From contig NZ_CALMAT010000139.1 of NCBI RefSeq assembly GCF_937859865.1, forward strand, positions 1-38,909: a DNA stretch of 38,909 nt. Direction: 5' to 3'. Under the pieces are notes generated by a model, which saw only the letters and a program-made list of their open reading frames with translations, did not search any database and was not told the origin of the DNA. Numbering within the stretch: position 1 is the stretch's first letter; each line of letters starts with the position of its first letter. Below, in pieces: positions 1 to 7,322 of this stretch. Made by a program: the position numbers and the translations under genes. The DNA comes from an uncultured Mucilaginibacter sp. GTDB taxonomy: Bacteria > Bacteroidota > Bacteroidia > Sphingobacteriales > Sphingobacteriaceae.

Positions 1-327
1 GTATTAGGGCACATGATTGATACCGAACGGATTATGAGTTACCGCTTGCTTCGGTTTGCGCGTGCCGACCATCATCCGCTGGCCGGTTTTAACGAAAACT
101 TTTATGCTTCACGCGCCAATGCCAAAAAACGGGATTTGGAAGATTTGGCCAACGAGTTTAGCGATTTGCGCAAAGCCAATTTGTACCTGTACCAAAACCT
201 GGACGAGGAGCAATTGCGCAGAAAAGGCACGGCCAGCAATGCTATTGTTTCGGTAAAAGCGCTGTTGTATATCATTGCCGGCCACGAGCTGCACCACATT
301 AAGATCATTAGAGAAAGATACTTGTAA
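1..327 (+). CDS. DinB-like (YfiT/DinB superfamily) protein, C-terminal part
   Basis: The reading frame is open to the left window edge, so the gene starts outside; the ATG at 13 is probably internal, because the codons before it give V-L-G-H, which continues the usual DinB helix (G-H-M-I-D-T-E-R). About 108 residues are visible, ending in H-E-L-H-H-I, which matches the C-terminal metal-ligand histidine cluster of DinB four-helix-bundle proteins. Members are small metal-binding proteins, some acting as thiol transferases; the substrate here cannot be told. It converges on the minus-strand gene ending at 337. Confidence 0.75.
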   Translation, partial: VLGHMIDTERIMSYRLLRFARADHHPLAGFNENFYASRANAKKRDLEDLANEFSDLRKANLYLYQNLDEEQLRRKGTASNAIVSVKALLYIIAGHELHHIKIIRERYL

Positions 328-336
328 AAGAAGTAT

Positions 337-699
337 TTACAGTTCTTTTTGCTTGTTGGCTTTGTTTTCGATGAAGTAAGAAATCAGCAAACCGATTCCG
401 CCGAAAATGGCAATCAGCGCAAAAAAGATAGCCGGGTTATCATTATCTGCTAACGCAAAATGGTTGATCATGTAAGCGATAAACAAACCCAAACCTGAGC
501 CAATCAGCAGAAAACCAGTAGTTAAGCTGATCGAAGAATTATTTTGCCTTAGTTTTGGTAACTCTATTTCTGGGTTCATGCCACGCTCAATCATCGCCAT
601 CCGTTCTTTGTTTCTTAAATACATTATGCCAAATATCATGGCAAATAAGCCAAGCGACACGATAATAATCATTAAAAGTGCTAAATTTCCGGTATCCAT
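337..699 (-). CDS. Small inner-membrane protein, DUF6249-like
   Basis: This 120-residue protein has one hydrophobic segment near residues 7-28, a charged cytoplasmic stretch with N-K-E-R-M-A-M-I-E-R-G-M, and two further segments near 57-77 and 88-108. The E-R-G-M-x-P pattern after a first membrane helix is typical of Bacteroidota DUF6249-type proteins, often found beside ECF sigma genes, as here (sigma gene at 1173). The ATG at 699 is supported by the immediate start of the hydrophobic segment. Function is unknown. It is separated from the sigma gene by a repeat-filled spacer, so the two are not co-transcribed. Confidence 0.6.
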   Translation of the reverse strand: MDTGNLALLMIIIVSLGLFAMIFGIMYLRNKERMAMIERGMNPEIELPKLRQNNSSISLTTGFLLIGSGLGLFIAYMINHFALADNDNPAIFFALIAIFGGIGLLISYFIENKANKQKEL

Positions 700-787
700 T
701 TTATTAAAGTTTAAAAAGTAAATTAATTTGTTTTGGAAGCTATGACCACAGCTTTTTAAACCAGGTTACAGCATCAGCATAAAATAA

Positions 788-810
788 TTTTAGGTGGATA
801 AAAGAAGTAT
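788..810 (+). repeat. KRSI motif, form A
   Basis: TTTTAGGTGG followed by ATAAAAGAAGTAT. It lies just outside the left end of the MITE-like element and is in direct orientation with the copy at 1104-1127 on its other side. Confidence 0.65.
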
Positions 811-824
811 AGGTTTTCTTGTCC

Positions 825-1100
825 GTTCTTTTGTCTTGATACAAAAGAACCAACGAAATCAAGCATTTCGGATCGCCTCCGGGCGGCATTCCTCCCCACG
901 CTCCTGGGCGCATACCTTGCAAGTTTCCCTTTCTTGCCGCCAACTGTGTTTGTTGGATGCTTCTTTTATCGGCTATTTTTTGTCCGCCGTGCAGATCGAA
1001 GCGTCAGGTCTGCGCCCAGGTGCGTGGGGCTGAACGGGTGCGCGGACGAGCGATCAGCCGTTCTTGATTTTTTGGTTCTTTTTCATCAAGGAAAAAGAAC
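825..1100. mobile_element. MITE-like palindromic repeat element, about 276 bp, non-coding
   Basis: The 470-base gap between the genes at 699 and 1173 holds this element. Its ends are imperfect inverted repeats of about 38 bases (825-862 against 1062-1100), and each end is itself a hairpin: a perfect 10-bp stem 825-834/841-850 with a 6-base loop, and 1075-1084/1091-1100 with a 6-base loop. Inside is a second inverted repeat, 894-912 against 1011-1029, matching at 18 of 19 positions. No plausible protein is encoded. The structure suggests a non-autonomous transposable or REP-like element; no target-site duplication could be assigned. A reversed KRSI motif lies within it at 957-979. Confidence 0.65.
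957..979 (-). repeat. KRSI motif, form A, inside the MITE-like element
   Basis: Reverse-strand copy (ATGCTTCTTTTATCGGC on the plus strand) between the two internal arms of the 825-1100 element. Confidence 0.6.
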
Positions 1101-1103
1101 GTT

Positions 1104-1127
1104 AATTTATACCGATAAAAGAAGCAT
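1104..1127 (+). repeat. KRSI motif, form A
   Basis: Full core CCGATAAAAGAAGCAT at 1112-1127, four bases beyond the right end of the MITE-like element and upstream of the sigma gene. Confidence 0.7.
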
Positions 1128-1172
1128 TGGCTGTAACCTCATCTTTGTTTCAAGCGTCAGAGCAAATAATTG

Positions 1173-1754
1173 ATGCAAAAAGAGCTAACGGATATCGAAC
1201 TGATCAACCTGGTGCTGGCCGGAAACCAATCTGCTTATGCCAATTTGGTGAAGCGGCATCAACGTTATGCGTTTACGCTGGCTTTGCGTTTTACCAAAAG
1301 CCGGGAAGATGCCGAGGAAATTGCGCAGGATGGCTTCGTAAAAGCGTATAAAAGTTTGTCGGCTTTTCAGCAGCAATCAAAATTTACCACGTGGTTGTAC
1401 AGCATTGTTTATACCACGGCCATGACTTTTTTGCGAAAGAAACAATTAAAAACCGATTCGATGAACGACGATGCTGTTTTTACCCAAGTAAATTTGCTGG
1501 CTTCGGATTTAAAGCCGGACAGCACCGAACAAAAATCAAGATTGTATTATGTAAATTTAGCAATCGGCCAGTTATTGCCGGACGATGCCACGATCATCAC
1601 GCTGTTTTATCAGGGCGAACAATCGCTGGAAGAAATTGCACAGGTGATCGGTATGGAAACAAATACCGTTAAAGTAAAACTGCACCGCGCCCGCCATCGT
1701 TTAAAAGAAAAACTGGAAGGCTTGTTAAAACAGGAAGTGAGGGAATTGTTATGA
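1173..1754 (+). CDS. ECF RNA polymerase sigma factor
   Basis: A 193-residue sigma-70 family protein. Region 2 covers roughly residues 20-90 and has the typical A-x-x-x-L-V-K-R-H start, the D-A-E-E-I-A-Q-D-G-F-V-K-A-Y core, and F-x-T-W-L-Y-x-I. Region 4 covers roughly 125-185, with S-L-E-E-I-A-Q-V-I-G and T-V-K-V-K-L-H-R-A-R-x-R-L-K as the helix-turn-helix that reads the -35 element. A TTG lies directly before the ATG at 1173; I take the ATG. The stop overlaps the next start in an ATGA, so it is translationally coupled to the putative anti-sigma gene. The inducing signal is unknown. Confidence 0.9.
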   Translation: MQKELTDIELINLVLAGNQSAYANLVKRHQRYAFTLALRFTKSREDAEEIAQDGFVKAYKSLSAFQQQSKFTTWLYSIVYTTAMTFLRKKQLKTDSMNDDAVFTQVNLLASDLKPDSTEQKSRLYYVNLAIGQLLPDDATIITLFYQGEQSLEEIAQVIGMETNTVKVKLHRARHRLKEKLEGLLKQEVRELL

Positions 1755-2239
1755 ACGAAATAGAAGAACATCTTTGGAATTATATAGATGGTTTTTGTAC
1801 CGAAGATGAACGAAAAACTATCGAAACTTTAATTGAAAATAACGCCAATTACCGCAATAAATACGCTGAATTAAAAGCTTTCGAAGCAAATATGCCGGCA
1901 CTTGATCTGGAAGAACCATCCATGGGTTTCACCTTTAAAGTAATGGAAAACATCCGGGCAGAACATGCGCGTGTACCTTTAAAAACGCGTATCAATACCA
2001 GTATTGTCCGCGCAATCGGTGCTTTTTTTATCTGCACAATTTTGGTGTTGCTGGGTTTTGTTTTTGTAAACGTGGATTGGTCTGCGCCGTCGCCAGTTCA
2101 TCTGCCCGAAATCAAAATCCCGCCGGTAACAAACTATTTAAACCCGGTTGTAATTAAAGGATTTTTGTTTTTTGATGTGGTTTTAGGAATGTTTTTTTTG
2201 GATTATTATTTCAGAAAGTTTTTCATCCGGCAGAAATAA
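1751..2239 (+). CDS. Putative membrane anti-sigma factor
   Basis: A 162-residue protein overlapping the sigma gene by 4 bases. The N-terminal 60 residues resemble the sigma-binding helices of anti-sigma factors (a W-x-Y-I-D-G start and acidic helices) but lack the H-x-x-x-C-x-x-C zinc motif of the ZAS class. Two hydrophobic segments follow, near residues 85-108 and 132-152, with a short proline-rich external loop between them. Role is inferred from coupling: it should hold the sigma factor at the membrane until a cell-envelope signal releases it. No FecR-type periplasmic domain is visible. Confidence 0.65.
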   Translation: MNEIEEHLWNYIDGFCTEDERKTIETLIENNANYRNKYAELKAFEANMPALDLEEPSMGFTFKVMENIRAEHARVPLKTRINTSIVRAIGAFFICTILVLLGFVFVNVDWSAPSPVHLPEIKIPPVTNYLNPVVIKGFLFFDVVLGMFFLDYYFRKFFIRQK

Positions 2240-2284
2240 CGCTAATTTTAAGAACAAATTTGTTTTTTAATCAGTTGAACAATT

Positions 2285-2755
2285 ATGGCAAAAGCAACAA
2301 TACCAGTAATCGAAGCATTGCGCAAAACAGCGGCAAACCTGCAAAACAAAGCGCCTTACCAATGGGGCCACATGGGGCTTTGCAATTGTGGTAATTTGGC
2401 ACAAGTGGTTACAAATCTGGACAAAGCGGCTATACACCGGGAAGCGATGCGCCGCCATGGTGATTGGAACGAGCAATTGTTTGATTATTGTCCGCAAAGC
2501 GGGCTGCCGTTTGATCATATCATTGACACAATGTTAGACTTTGGTTTTACCCGAACTGATTTGGCACATCTGGAAAAACTATCAGACGATCGCATTTTGG
2601 CCAACCTGCCGCAAGGGAAGCACTATTTGTCGCACAACAAAAGCGAAGATGTAATAAAATATTTAAACTCCTGGGCAAATTTATTGGAAAACCAATTGGT
2701 TTCTGGTATGGTAATTGATAAATCTTTATTTGAACCAGTAGCAATATTGGTTTAA
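2285..2755 (+). CDS. Conserved hypothetical protein
   Basis: A 156-residue soluble protein with no signal peptide or membrane segment. I do not recognise a characterised family. It has a C-N-C-G motif near residue 35, further conserved-looking stretches with H-R-E-A-M-R-R-H-G-D-W and a D-Y-C-P-x-S-G motif, so a metal or cofactor site built from the cysteines is conceivable but unproven. It follows the anti-sigma gene by 45 bases with a 12-bp palindrome (AACAAATTTGTT, 2253-2264) in the gap, and a rho-independent terminator follows it. Confidence 0.6.
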   Translation: MAKATIPVIEALRKTAANLQNKAPYQWGHMGLCNCGNLAQVVTNLDKAAIHREAMRRHGDWNEQLFDYCPQSGLPFDHIIDTMLDFGFTRTDLAHLEKLSDDRILANLPQGKHYLSHNKSEDVIKYLNSWANLLENQLVSGMVIDKSLFEPVAILV

Positions 2756-2775
2756 TTGTGATAAGGTTTAGGTTG

Positions 2776-2812
2776 AAAGCTCCACGGACACCGTTTCGTG
2801 GGGCTTTTATTT
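2776..2812 (+). terminator. Rho-independent terminator after the 2285-2755 gene
   Basis: AAAGCTCCACG (2776-2786) pairs with CGTGGGGCTTT (2797-2807), followed by a T-rich tract. It would end transcription from the sigma/anti-sigma/hypothetical run. Confidence 0.75.
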
Positions 2813-2816
2813 TCTG

Positions 2817-2840
2817 ATGCTGTTTTTATCGCCTAAAAAT
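2817..2840 (-). repeat. KRSI motif, form B
   Basis: ATGCTGTTTTTATCGCC then TAAAAAT: the AAAAACAGCAT variant, five bases past the terminator and upstream of the toxin-antitoxin pair. Confidence 0.55.
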
Positions 2841-2863
2841 TAGTGTAAAAAAGCAATAATTAA

Positions 2864-2881
2864 TTATACTTGTACGTATAA
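2864..2881. promoter_or_regulatory. Candidate autoregulatory operator of the toxin-antitoxin pair
   Basis: TTATAC and GTATAA form an inverted repeat around a 6-base centre, 27 bases before the antitoxin start. Ribbon-helix-helix antitoxins commonly bind such palindromes; the assignment is inferred from position. Confidence 0.4.
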
Positions 2882-2907
2882 GATTTAAAAATTTAACACG
2901 TGCTTTT

Positions 2908-3156
2908 ATGAACACGAAATTAACATTGACGATTGAGAAGGAAGTAATTGATAAAGCAAAAAAATATGCTAAAAACCGGGAGCAAAGCCTGTCGGATTTA
3001 ATAGAAAGCTACCTTAAAGCAATTACTGTAGAAAATGATCCTGCTGCTATTGAAATTACGCCAATCGTAAAATCTTTAAAAGGTTCTTTTACAGCACCAG
3101 AAGATTTTGACTACAAAAAAGAACTTTCGAAAAGATTGTCAGAAAAATATTTGTAA
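2908..3156 (+). CDS. Antitoxin of a PIN toxin system, DUF6364-like
   Basis: An 82-residue protein. The N-terminus (T-K-L-T-L-T-I-E-K-E-V-I-D-K-A-K-x-Y-A-K) followed by S-L-S-D-L-I-E-S-Y-L is a ribbon-helix-helix DNA-binding fold of the DUF6364 type. The rest, rich in charged residues, is the expected toxin-binding tail. The ATG at 2908 gives the complete beta strand. Only 3 bases separate its stop from the PIN toxin start, so they form one operon. It should neutralise the toxin and repress the shared promoter. Confidence 0.75.
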   Translation: MNTKLTLTIEKEVIDKAKKYAKNREQSLSDLIESYLKAITVENDPAAIEITPIVKSLKGSFTAPEDFDYKKELSKRLSEKYL

Positions 3157-3159
3157 GCA

Positions 3160-3585
3160 ATGACAAAGGTTTTGATTGATACGGGTGTAATTTTAGATTT
3201 CTTTTTAGATCGCGCACCTTTCTCGGACAATGGGGCTAAAATTTTGTCGCTTTGTGAAGCAAAAAAAATTGTTGGTCACATTACGCCGGTTATCATCAGC
3301 AACGTCTACTACCTTTTACGGCAAACGGCAAAACACGAAAAGGTAATTGAAAAATTAAAGCTTTTGGTTGCTATAACCGAAGTTTTAGTAATGGACAGGA
3401 ATGTGGTATTACATGCTTTAAATGCTGATTTTAAGGATTTTGAAGATGCGTTGCAAAATTATTCGGCAGAAATAAGCAGTCAAGTCTCTTTGATAATCAC
3501 TCGTAATGTAAAAGATTATAAACTAAGTGCTTTAGGTGTAATGACACCTGAAAATTATTTGAACAGCAGGTTTTCCTCTAACTAA
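3160..3585 (+). CDS. PIN-domain ribonuclease toxin (VapC-like)
   Basis: A 141-residue PIN protein. The acidic active-site positions are visible: Asp in V-L-I-D-T-G-V-I-L-D, a Glu near residue 33, Asp in the D-F-x-D-F-E-D-A-L-Q helix, and Asp in T-R-N-V-K-D-Y. Members are Mg-dependent RNases that cut tRNA or rRNA when the antitoxin is lost. The long F-F-L-D-R-x-P-F start is typical of the Bacteroidota PIN group paired with DUF6364 antitoxins. The gene is AT-rich compared with its neighbours, as usual for mobile toxin-antitoxin modules. Confidence 0.8.
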   Translation: MTKVLIDTGVILDFFLDRAPFSDNGAKILSLCEAKKIVGHITPVIISNVYYLLRQTAKHEKVIEKLKLLVAITEVLVMDRNVVLHALNADFKDFEDALQNYSAEISSQVSLIITRNVKDYKLSALGVMTPENYLNSRFSSN

Positions 3586-3604
3586 GATCTTGAGCAAAGT
3601 CAAA

Positions 3605-3626
3605 TTTTAGGTGGTAAAAGAAGCAT
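3605..3626 (+). repeat. KRSI motif, form A
   Basis: TTTTAGGTGGTAAAAGAAG ending in CAT, 20 bases after the toxin stop. Confidence 0.65.
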
Positions 3627-3651
3627 GTCCAGTAAATTCCTTCAAAATAAA

Positions 3652-3689
3652 AAAACCGGTTAAATGATTTTTCACCATTAAACCGGTTT
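3652..3689. terminator. Bidirectional terminator hairpin
   Basis: AAACCGGTT and AACCGGTTT arms with flanking A and T runs lie between the toxin gene and the convergent gene ending at 3719, so one structure can serve both strands. Confidence 0.65.
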
Positions 3690-3718
3690 CAATATTGATC
3701 TTTAAAGAAGCTGCGGAA

Positions 3719-3910
3719 TTAATTTTCCGTATCCCTCGGCGCAACCTTATTTACAAAAAACAAAGCGCTCAGCAGGCCCAATACGGCGCCGATCAATACC
3801 CATAAAAAGGTGCCTTTTACAATCTGTCCGGTAATCATGCCGGCCAACACACCAACAATATAATATAAGTTGTCAAAACTTTTAACTCCTTCTGTTTCCT
3901 GATTTTCCAT
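3719..3910 (-). CDS. Small membrane protein, function unknown
   Basis: A 63-residue protein with two hydrophobic segments, near residues 15-30 and 34-53, rich in glycine (G-V-L-A-G-M-I-T-G and V-L-I-G-A-V-L-G), suggesting a tightly packed helical hairpin. The N-terminus is acidic. I do not recognise a named family. It lies downstream of the PIG-L gene (53-base gap) on the same strand and could be part of the same transcript. Confidence 0.5.
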   Translation of the reverse strand: MENQETEGVKSFDNLYYIVGVLAGMITGQIVKGTFLWVLIGAVLGLLSALFFVNKVAPRDTEN

Positions 3911-3911
3911 A

Positions 3912-3936
3912 ATGCTGTTTTTACAGCGGTAAAATT
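3912..3936 (-). repeat. KRSI motif, form B, diverged
   Basis: ATGCTGTTTTTACAGCGG then TAAAATT, directly upstream of the 3910 start codon. Confidence 0.4.
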
Positions 3937-3963
3937 AACCGAATAATCGGTTGCCGCCTAATG

Positions 3964-6426
3964 CTAATTGTTATTTTTTGGTTTGCTGATTAAGTTGATA
4001 AATAAACGGTATGCGCCTGGCACACCGGCAGGCAATTCCCGAAAAAACACCAGCGAGGTGTAAACAAAACGGCCTCTGCCATAATCGGCAACTAATAATG
4101 AGCCTTTGTTGGGTTCTTCGTTCGGGTCGTTCATTGCTAAAACAGCGCGGTATTTCGGGTCAATATCCGTAGCAAAATAAATGCCGCGTTCCTGTACCCA
4201 GCCTTTAAAATCCTGGCTGGTAATTTTGTTGGGATAATTTAAAACCGGGTCATTCGGGTCGAGCAGCGTTACCGGCGCATTTTCATCCGTAACACGAACG
4301 TTTACAACCCGGAACGGATAGGGCCCGATCTGGCTGGTTACCAAATTTGCATTGGTGTTGTACTGCACCAGCAAATTGCCGCCGTTTTTTACGTATTCCA
4401 GCAGTTTCGGTTCTTCCACCGTTAAGCGGTCATTGATGTTGAAGGCGCGGACACCTATAATAATGGCATCAAAATTCGCCAGGTTTCCGTTCAGAATTTC
4501 ATTTTCTGATAAAGTGGTTACTTGGTAGCCAACCTGGCGCAAAGCTTCCGGCACCAAGTCTCCGGCACCGGGCAAATAGCCGATCCTTTTGCCGTTTACT
4601 TTTAAATCTACCTTAACCAATTTGGCCTGGGCAGGCGGAAAGTAAGTGATGTCTGGGATATGCTCATACATAATTTGATGAATGCTTTGTGTAAAAGTTT
4701 TGCCGTTCACCTGCGTAATTGCTTGTATGGTATCCGTTTCGTTTTTGCCGATGGCAGAAGAAGTAACCGAGAAAACGGCCGTCCACTCGTCGCCCAATTT
4801 TTTGCCGGTAAAAGAAGCATTGGCCGGTGTAATTTTCCAACTCGCAGGCGCTTTCAAACTTACCGAACCGTTGCTGTTGGTAAAGCTTTTCAGTTTAACC
4901 ACCATTTGTTTAGGCTGATTGTTGCTAAAGATATACACCTGCTGGTCTAAATTAGCGGTAACCGGCGGCGTAATTTCTAAAGGCTGGTAAACTTCGCCAC
5001 GAACAGGGCTAACGTATTTGTACATCAATTGCCTTTGCAGGGTTAGCAAATGGCCGTAAATTATAAACTGCCATTTTACCGTAACCGGATCAGGGTTTTC
5101 GGGATAACCAACCAATTCTTGGTTTGCAACCGGATAGCTTTCGTGGATTTGCGCGCCATCCAGCCAGTAAGGCTGCGTTATTTTTTTGGCATCAGTTTTA
5201 CTATCTAAACTAAGTATTTGGTTGGCCGGCAACAATGTGCTGAATGTACTTTTTTGATCGCCTGCCTCAATACCAACCAGCTTAATATTGCTGCCCGAAC
5301 GGTTTATTACCTGGTTTTGGATGCTGATGCTATCGCCAAGGGCATAAGTCGGGCTAAGGGCATAACTTTCCAGCCACAATCCCGCACAAGCCGGTATCAG
5401 TAAATTCAGTTCTTTTATTTTTTGTGTCCTCCAATAACCATCGGTCAGTTTTTGTACCGAGGCATAAATATCCATCAGCAGCGGCAAAGATTTTGTGGGT
5501 TCGGCCGGGCTAAAACTTTTAAGCAGGTCATTAACGCGGATGTTAATTGCATCGCCGCCCACCACCCTTTTCCAGGTCGTGTTGATGCCATCCATCAAAT
5601 CCGTACGCGGTGCATCGCCCAAAATCGTTTTAAAAAACTCGTAGGAACTGCCGCGTTGCTTAGCCGTACCAAAACCCTGGCTTTTATGGTTGGAACGGCT
5701 ATCGGCAGCAATCTCGCCATAACCTTTTCCCAGCAAAGTATTGTAAACGCCAACATCAATTTTAAATTGGTCTGGCCTTGTGGTATCGTTTCCGCCAAAA
5801 TTAAACGTGTTCCACAACAAGCGTTTGGCTTGCCAGGGCTGCACAAATTGTAACTGTTCCGGGAAACGTTTCGGGTCGGCAGCAGCGGTAAAAGCTTCTT
5901 GTGCCAAAATAGCTGATGCGGTATGGTGGCCGTGGCCGCCTTCGCCCGTTGTTGGGAAACGGCAAATAATTACATCCGGCCGAAACTTCCGGATCACCCA
6001 AACCACATCGCCTAAAACCTTTTCTTTGTCCCAGATGCGCAGCGTTTCTTCCGGCCCCTTAGAAAAACCAAAATCTTTGGCGCGGGTAAAAAACTGTTCG
6101 GCACCATCAATGCGCCGGGCGGCCAGCAGTTCCTGCGTCCTGATCAAGCCCAACAATTCGCCTTGTTCGTTGCCGATTAAATTTTGGCCGCCATCGCCCC
6201 TGGTTAAAGAGAGGTAACCCGTCCGGTAATGTTTTTCTTGCGCCAGGTAAGCCAGCAGGCGCGTGTTTTCGTCATCCGGGTGAGCGGCAACGTAAAGCAC
6301 ACTTCCCAAAACAGGGAGTTTTTTAAGTTCCTGTTCGATGGTAACACGATCGGCAGGCGGGGCGGTTTGCGCGAAAACAGGTTTGATACAATTAAAAAAA
6401 ACCAGCAGGAAATAGAAGCGTTTCAT
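3964..6426 (-). CDS. Secreted PIG-L/LmbE family deacetylase, multidomain
   Basis: An 820-residue protein with a signal peptide (residues 1-19, ending V-F-A). The PIG-L domain occupies roughly 35-300: A-H-P-D-D-E at 48-53 and G-H-G-H-H-T-A-S near 164-171 supply the zinc ligands and catalytic acid of LmbE N-deacetylases. Such enzymes remove acetyl groups from N-acetylglucosamine-type sugars. A middle region looks like beta-sandwich modules (about 390-600), and the C-terminal 200 residues (D-A-I-I-I-G-V-R-A-F-N onward) resemble a glutamine-amidotransferase-like fold of ThuA/DUF4350 type. It probably works on glycans outside the inner membrane; the substrate is unknown. A KRSI motif at 4801-4820 encodes N-A-S-F-T-G-K on this strand. 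Confidence 0.85.
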   Translation of the reverse strand: MKRFYFLLVFFNCIKPVFAQTAPPADRVTIEQELKKLPVLGSVLYVAAHPDDENTRLLAYLAQEKHYRTGYLSLTRGDGGQNLIGNEQGELLGLIRTQELLAARRIDGAEQFFTRAKDFGFSKGPEETLRIWDKEKVLGDVVWVIRKFRPDVIICRFPTTGEGGHGHHTASAILAQEAFTAAADPKRFPEQLQFVQPWQAKRLLWNTFNFGGNDTTRPDQFKIDVGVYNTLLGKGYGEIAADSRSNHKSQGFGTAKQRGSSYEFFKTILGDAPRTDLMDGINTTWKRVVGGDAINIRVNDLLKSFSPAEPTKSLPLLMDIYASVQKLTDGYWRTQKIKELNLLIPACAGLWLESYALSPTYALGDSISIQNQVINRSGSNIKLVGIEAGDQKSTFSTLLPANQILSLDSKTDAKKITQPYWLDGAQIHESYPVANQELVGYPENPDPVTVKWQFIIYGHLLTLQRQLMYKYVSPVRGEVYQPLEITPPVTANLDQQVYIFSNNQPKQMVVKLKSFTNSNGSVSLKAPASWKITPANASFTGKKLGDEWTAVFSVTSSAIGKNETDTIQAITQVNGKTFTQSIHQIMYEHIPDITYFPPAQAKLVKVDLKVNGKRIGYLPGAGDLVPEALRQVGYQVTTLSENEILNGNLANFDAIIIGVRAFNINDRLTVEEPKLLEYVKNGGNLLVQYNTNANLVTSQIGPYPFRVVNVRVTDENAPVTLLDPNDPVLNYPNKITSQDFKGWVQERGIYFATDIDPKYRAVLAMNDPNEEPNKGSLLVADYGRGRFVYTSLVFFRELPAGVPGAYRLFINLISKPKNNN
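4801..4820 (+). repeat. KRSI motif, form A, inside the PIG-L gene
   Basis: TTTGCCGGTAAAAGAAGCAT matches the core completely within the beta-sandwich region of the antisense gene. Confidence 0.6.
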
Positions 6427-6514
6427 GGATGCAGATAAAAGCGTGAAGATAGCTAAAAAAGATAAGCTGTATTTGCTCGCATTTATGTTAAAAACAATTT
6501 TTGCCGGGCAACAA

Positions 6515-6537
6515 TTTTATGCCGATAAAAGAAGCAT
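6515..6537 (+). repeat. KRSI motif, form A
   Basis: Complete copy (TTTTATG then CCGATAAAAGAAGCAT) in the divergent spacer between the PIG-L gene and tetR. The rest of this 217-base spacer holds the tetR promoter and operator. Confidence 0.75.
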
Positions 6538-6606
6538 TCCCCCCGAATAGATAAGAGGCTTTGTTTTTAGAAAAAACATCAGTTTGTCAATTAATCCCGA
6601 AACCTT

Positions 6607-6636
6607 TTTGCTTAATCAATCGTTTGATTAAATTTG
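6607..6636 (+). promoter_or_regulatory. Promoter of the tetR-efflux operon
   Basis: TTTG at 6607-6610 (-33 element) and TAAATTTG at 6629-6636 (-7 element, TAnnTTTG) are 18 bases apart, close to the Bacteroidota primary promoter. The start codon follows at 6644, so the leader is nearly absent. Confidence 0.65.
6612..6631. promoter_or_regulatory. Probable TetR operator
   Basis: TTAATCAA (6612-6619) and TTGATTAA (6624-6631) form a perfect 8-bp inverted repeat with a 4-base centre, lying between the -33 and -7 boxes. Bound repressor would block polymerase, giving autoregulation of the whole operon. Confidence 0.7.
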
Positions 6637-6643
6637 CAACGAA

Positions 6644-7291
6644 ATGGAAAAAGAAAAGGCCGACAAGAAGGACCGTATCCTGGATGTTGCCGAAAGGGTT
6701 TTTTCGGAGATGGGATATGACGGCGCTTCCACCCGTTTGATTTCGGGTGAAGCCAATGTAAACATGGCAATGCTAAATTATTATTTCGGATCGAAAGAAG
6801 GTTTGTTTGTTGCCGTGTTTGAAAGAAAGATTTATTCTTTTAAAACTTTATTGCAACCGATTATCGGGGATGAAAATTTAAGCCCGTGGGAAAAACTGGA
6901 ACGCTGCATAGATATTTATATAGACCGGATTTTGATAAACAGTTGCTTCCATAAATTGGTGAACCGGGAAATTTCTTTAAACAGGCATGGAGAAGTGAAC
7001 GACAAAATCACAGATATACTGATGGTTAATGCACTTGAGTTTAAAAAAGTAATGCAGGAAGGGGTGGATAACGGCTCGTTTTTTGAAGCTGCCGATATAG
7101 AGTTGTGTGTTGCCACTATTTTCGGCACTAAAAATTACATTATTAATGCCCCTCACATTGCTTCCCGGTTGCTGGGCAAAGATGTATTTGACCAGCATTT
7201 TTTGGAAACAGAAATGAACCAGCGTATGAAAACATATATGAAAAGACTTTTAAAATCTTATTTAGTTATAACAAATGATAGAACAAATTAA
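6644..7291 (+). CDS. TetR family transcriptional repressor
   Basis: A 215-residue protein. The N-terminal helix-turn-helix is clear: I-L-D-V-A-E-R-V-F-S-E-M-G-Y-D-G-A-S-T-R-L-I near residues 11-33, then N-M-A-M-L-N-Y-Y-F-G-S-K-E-G-L-F near 41-57. The C-terminal part is the ligand-binding and dimer domain of the CerR type. It heads an operon with outer membrane factor, membrane fusion protein and MFS pump, so it most likely senses a toxic compound exported by them and releases the operator at 6612-6631. Confidence 0.9.
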   Translation: MEKEKADKKDRILDVAERVFSEMGYDGASTRLISGEANVNMAMLNYYFGSKEGLFVAVFERKIYSFKTLLQPIIGDENLSPWEKLERCIDIYIDRILINSCFHKLVNREISLNRHGEVNDKITDILMVNALEFKKVMQEGVDNGSFFEAADIELCVATIFGTKNYIINAPHIASRLLGKDVFDQHFLETEMNQRMKTYMKRLLKSYLVITNDRTN

Positions 7292-7322
7292 TAATCCAGA
7301 TCCAGTTTATAAAAAGGGCCAG

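Noticed and set aside
740-1033. Open frames on both strands in the 700-1170 spacer (e.g. 740-943 minus, 794-1033 plus)
   Set aside because: They run through the hairpin-ended repeat element; the peptides have no family resemblance and change frame with the repeat symmetry.
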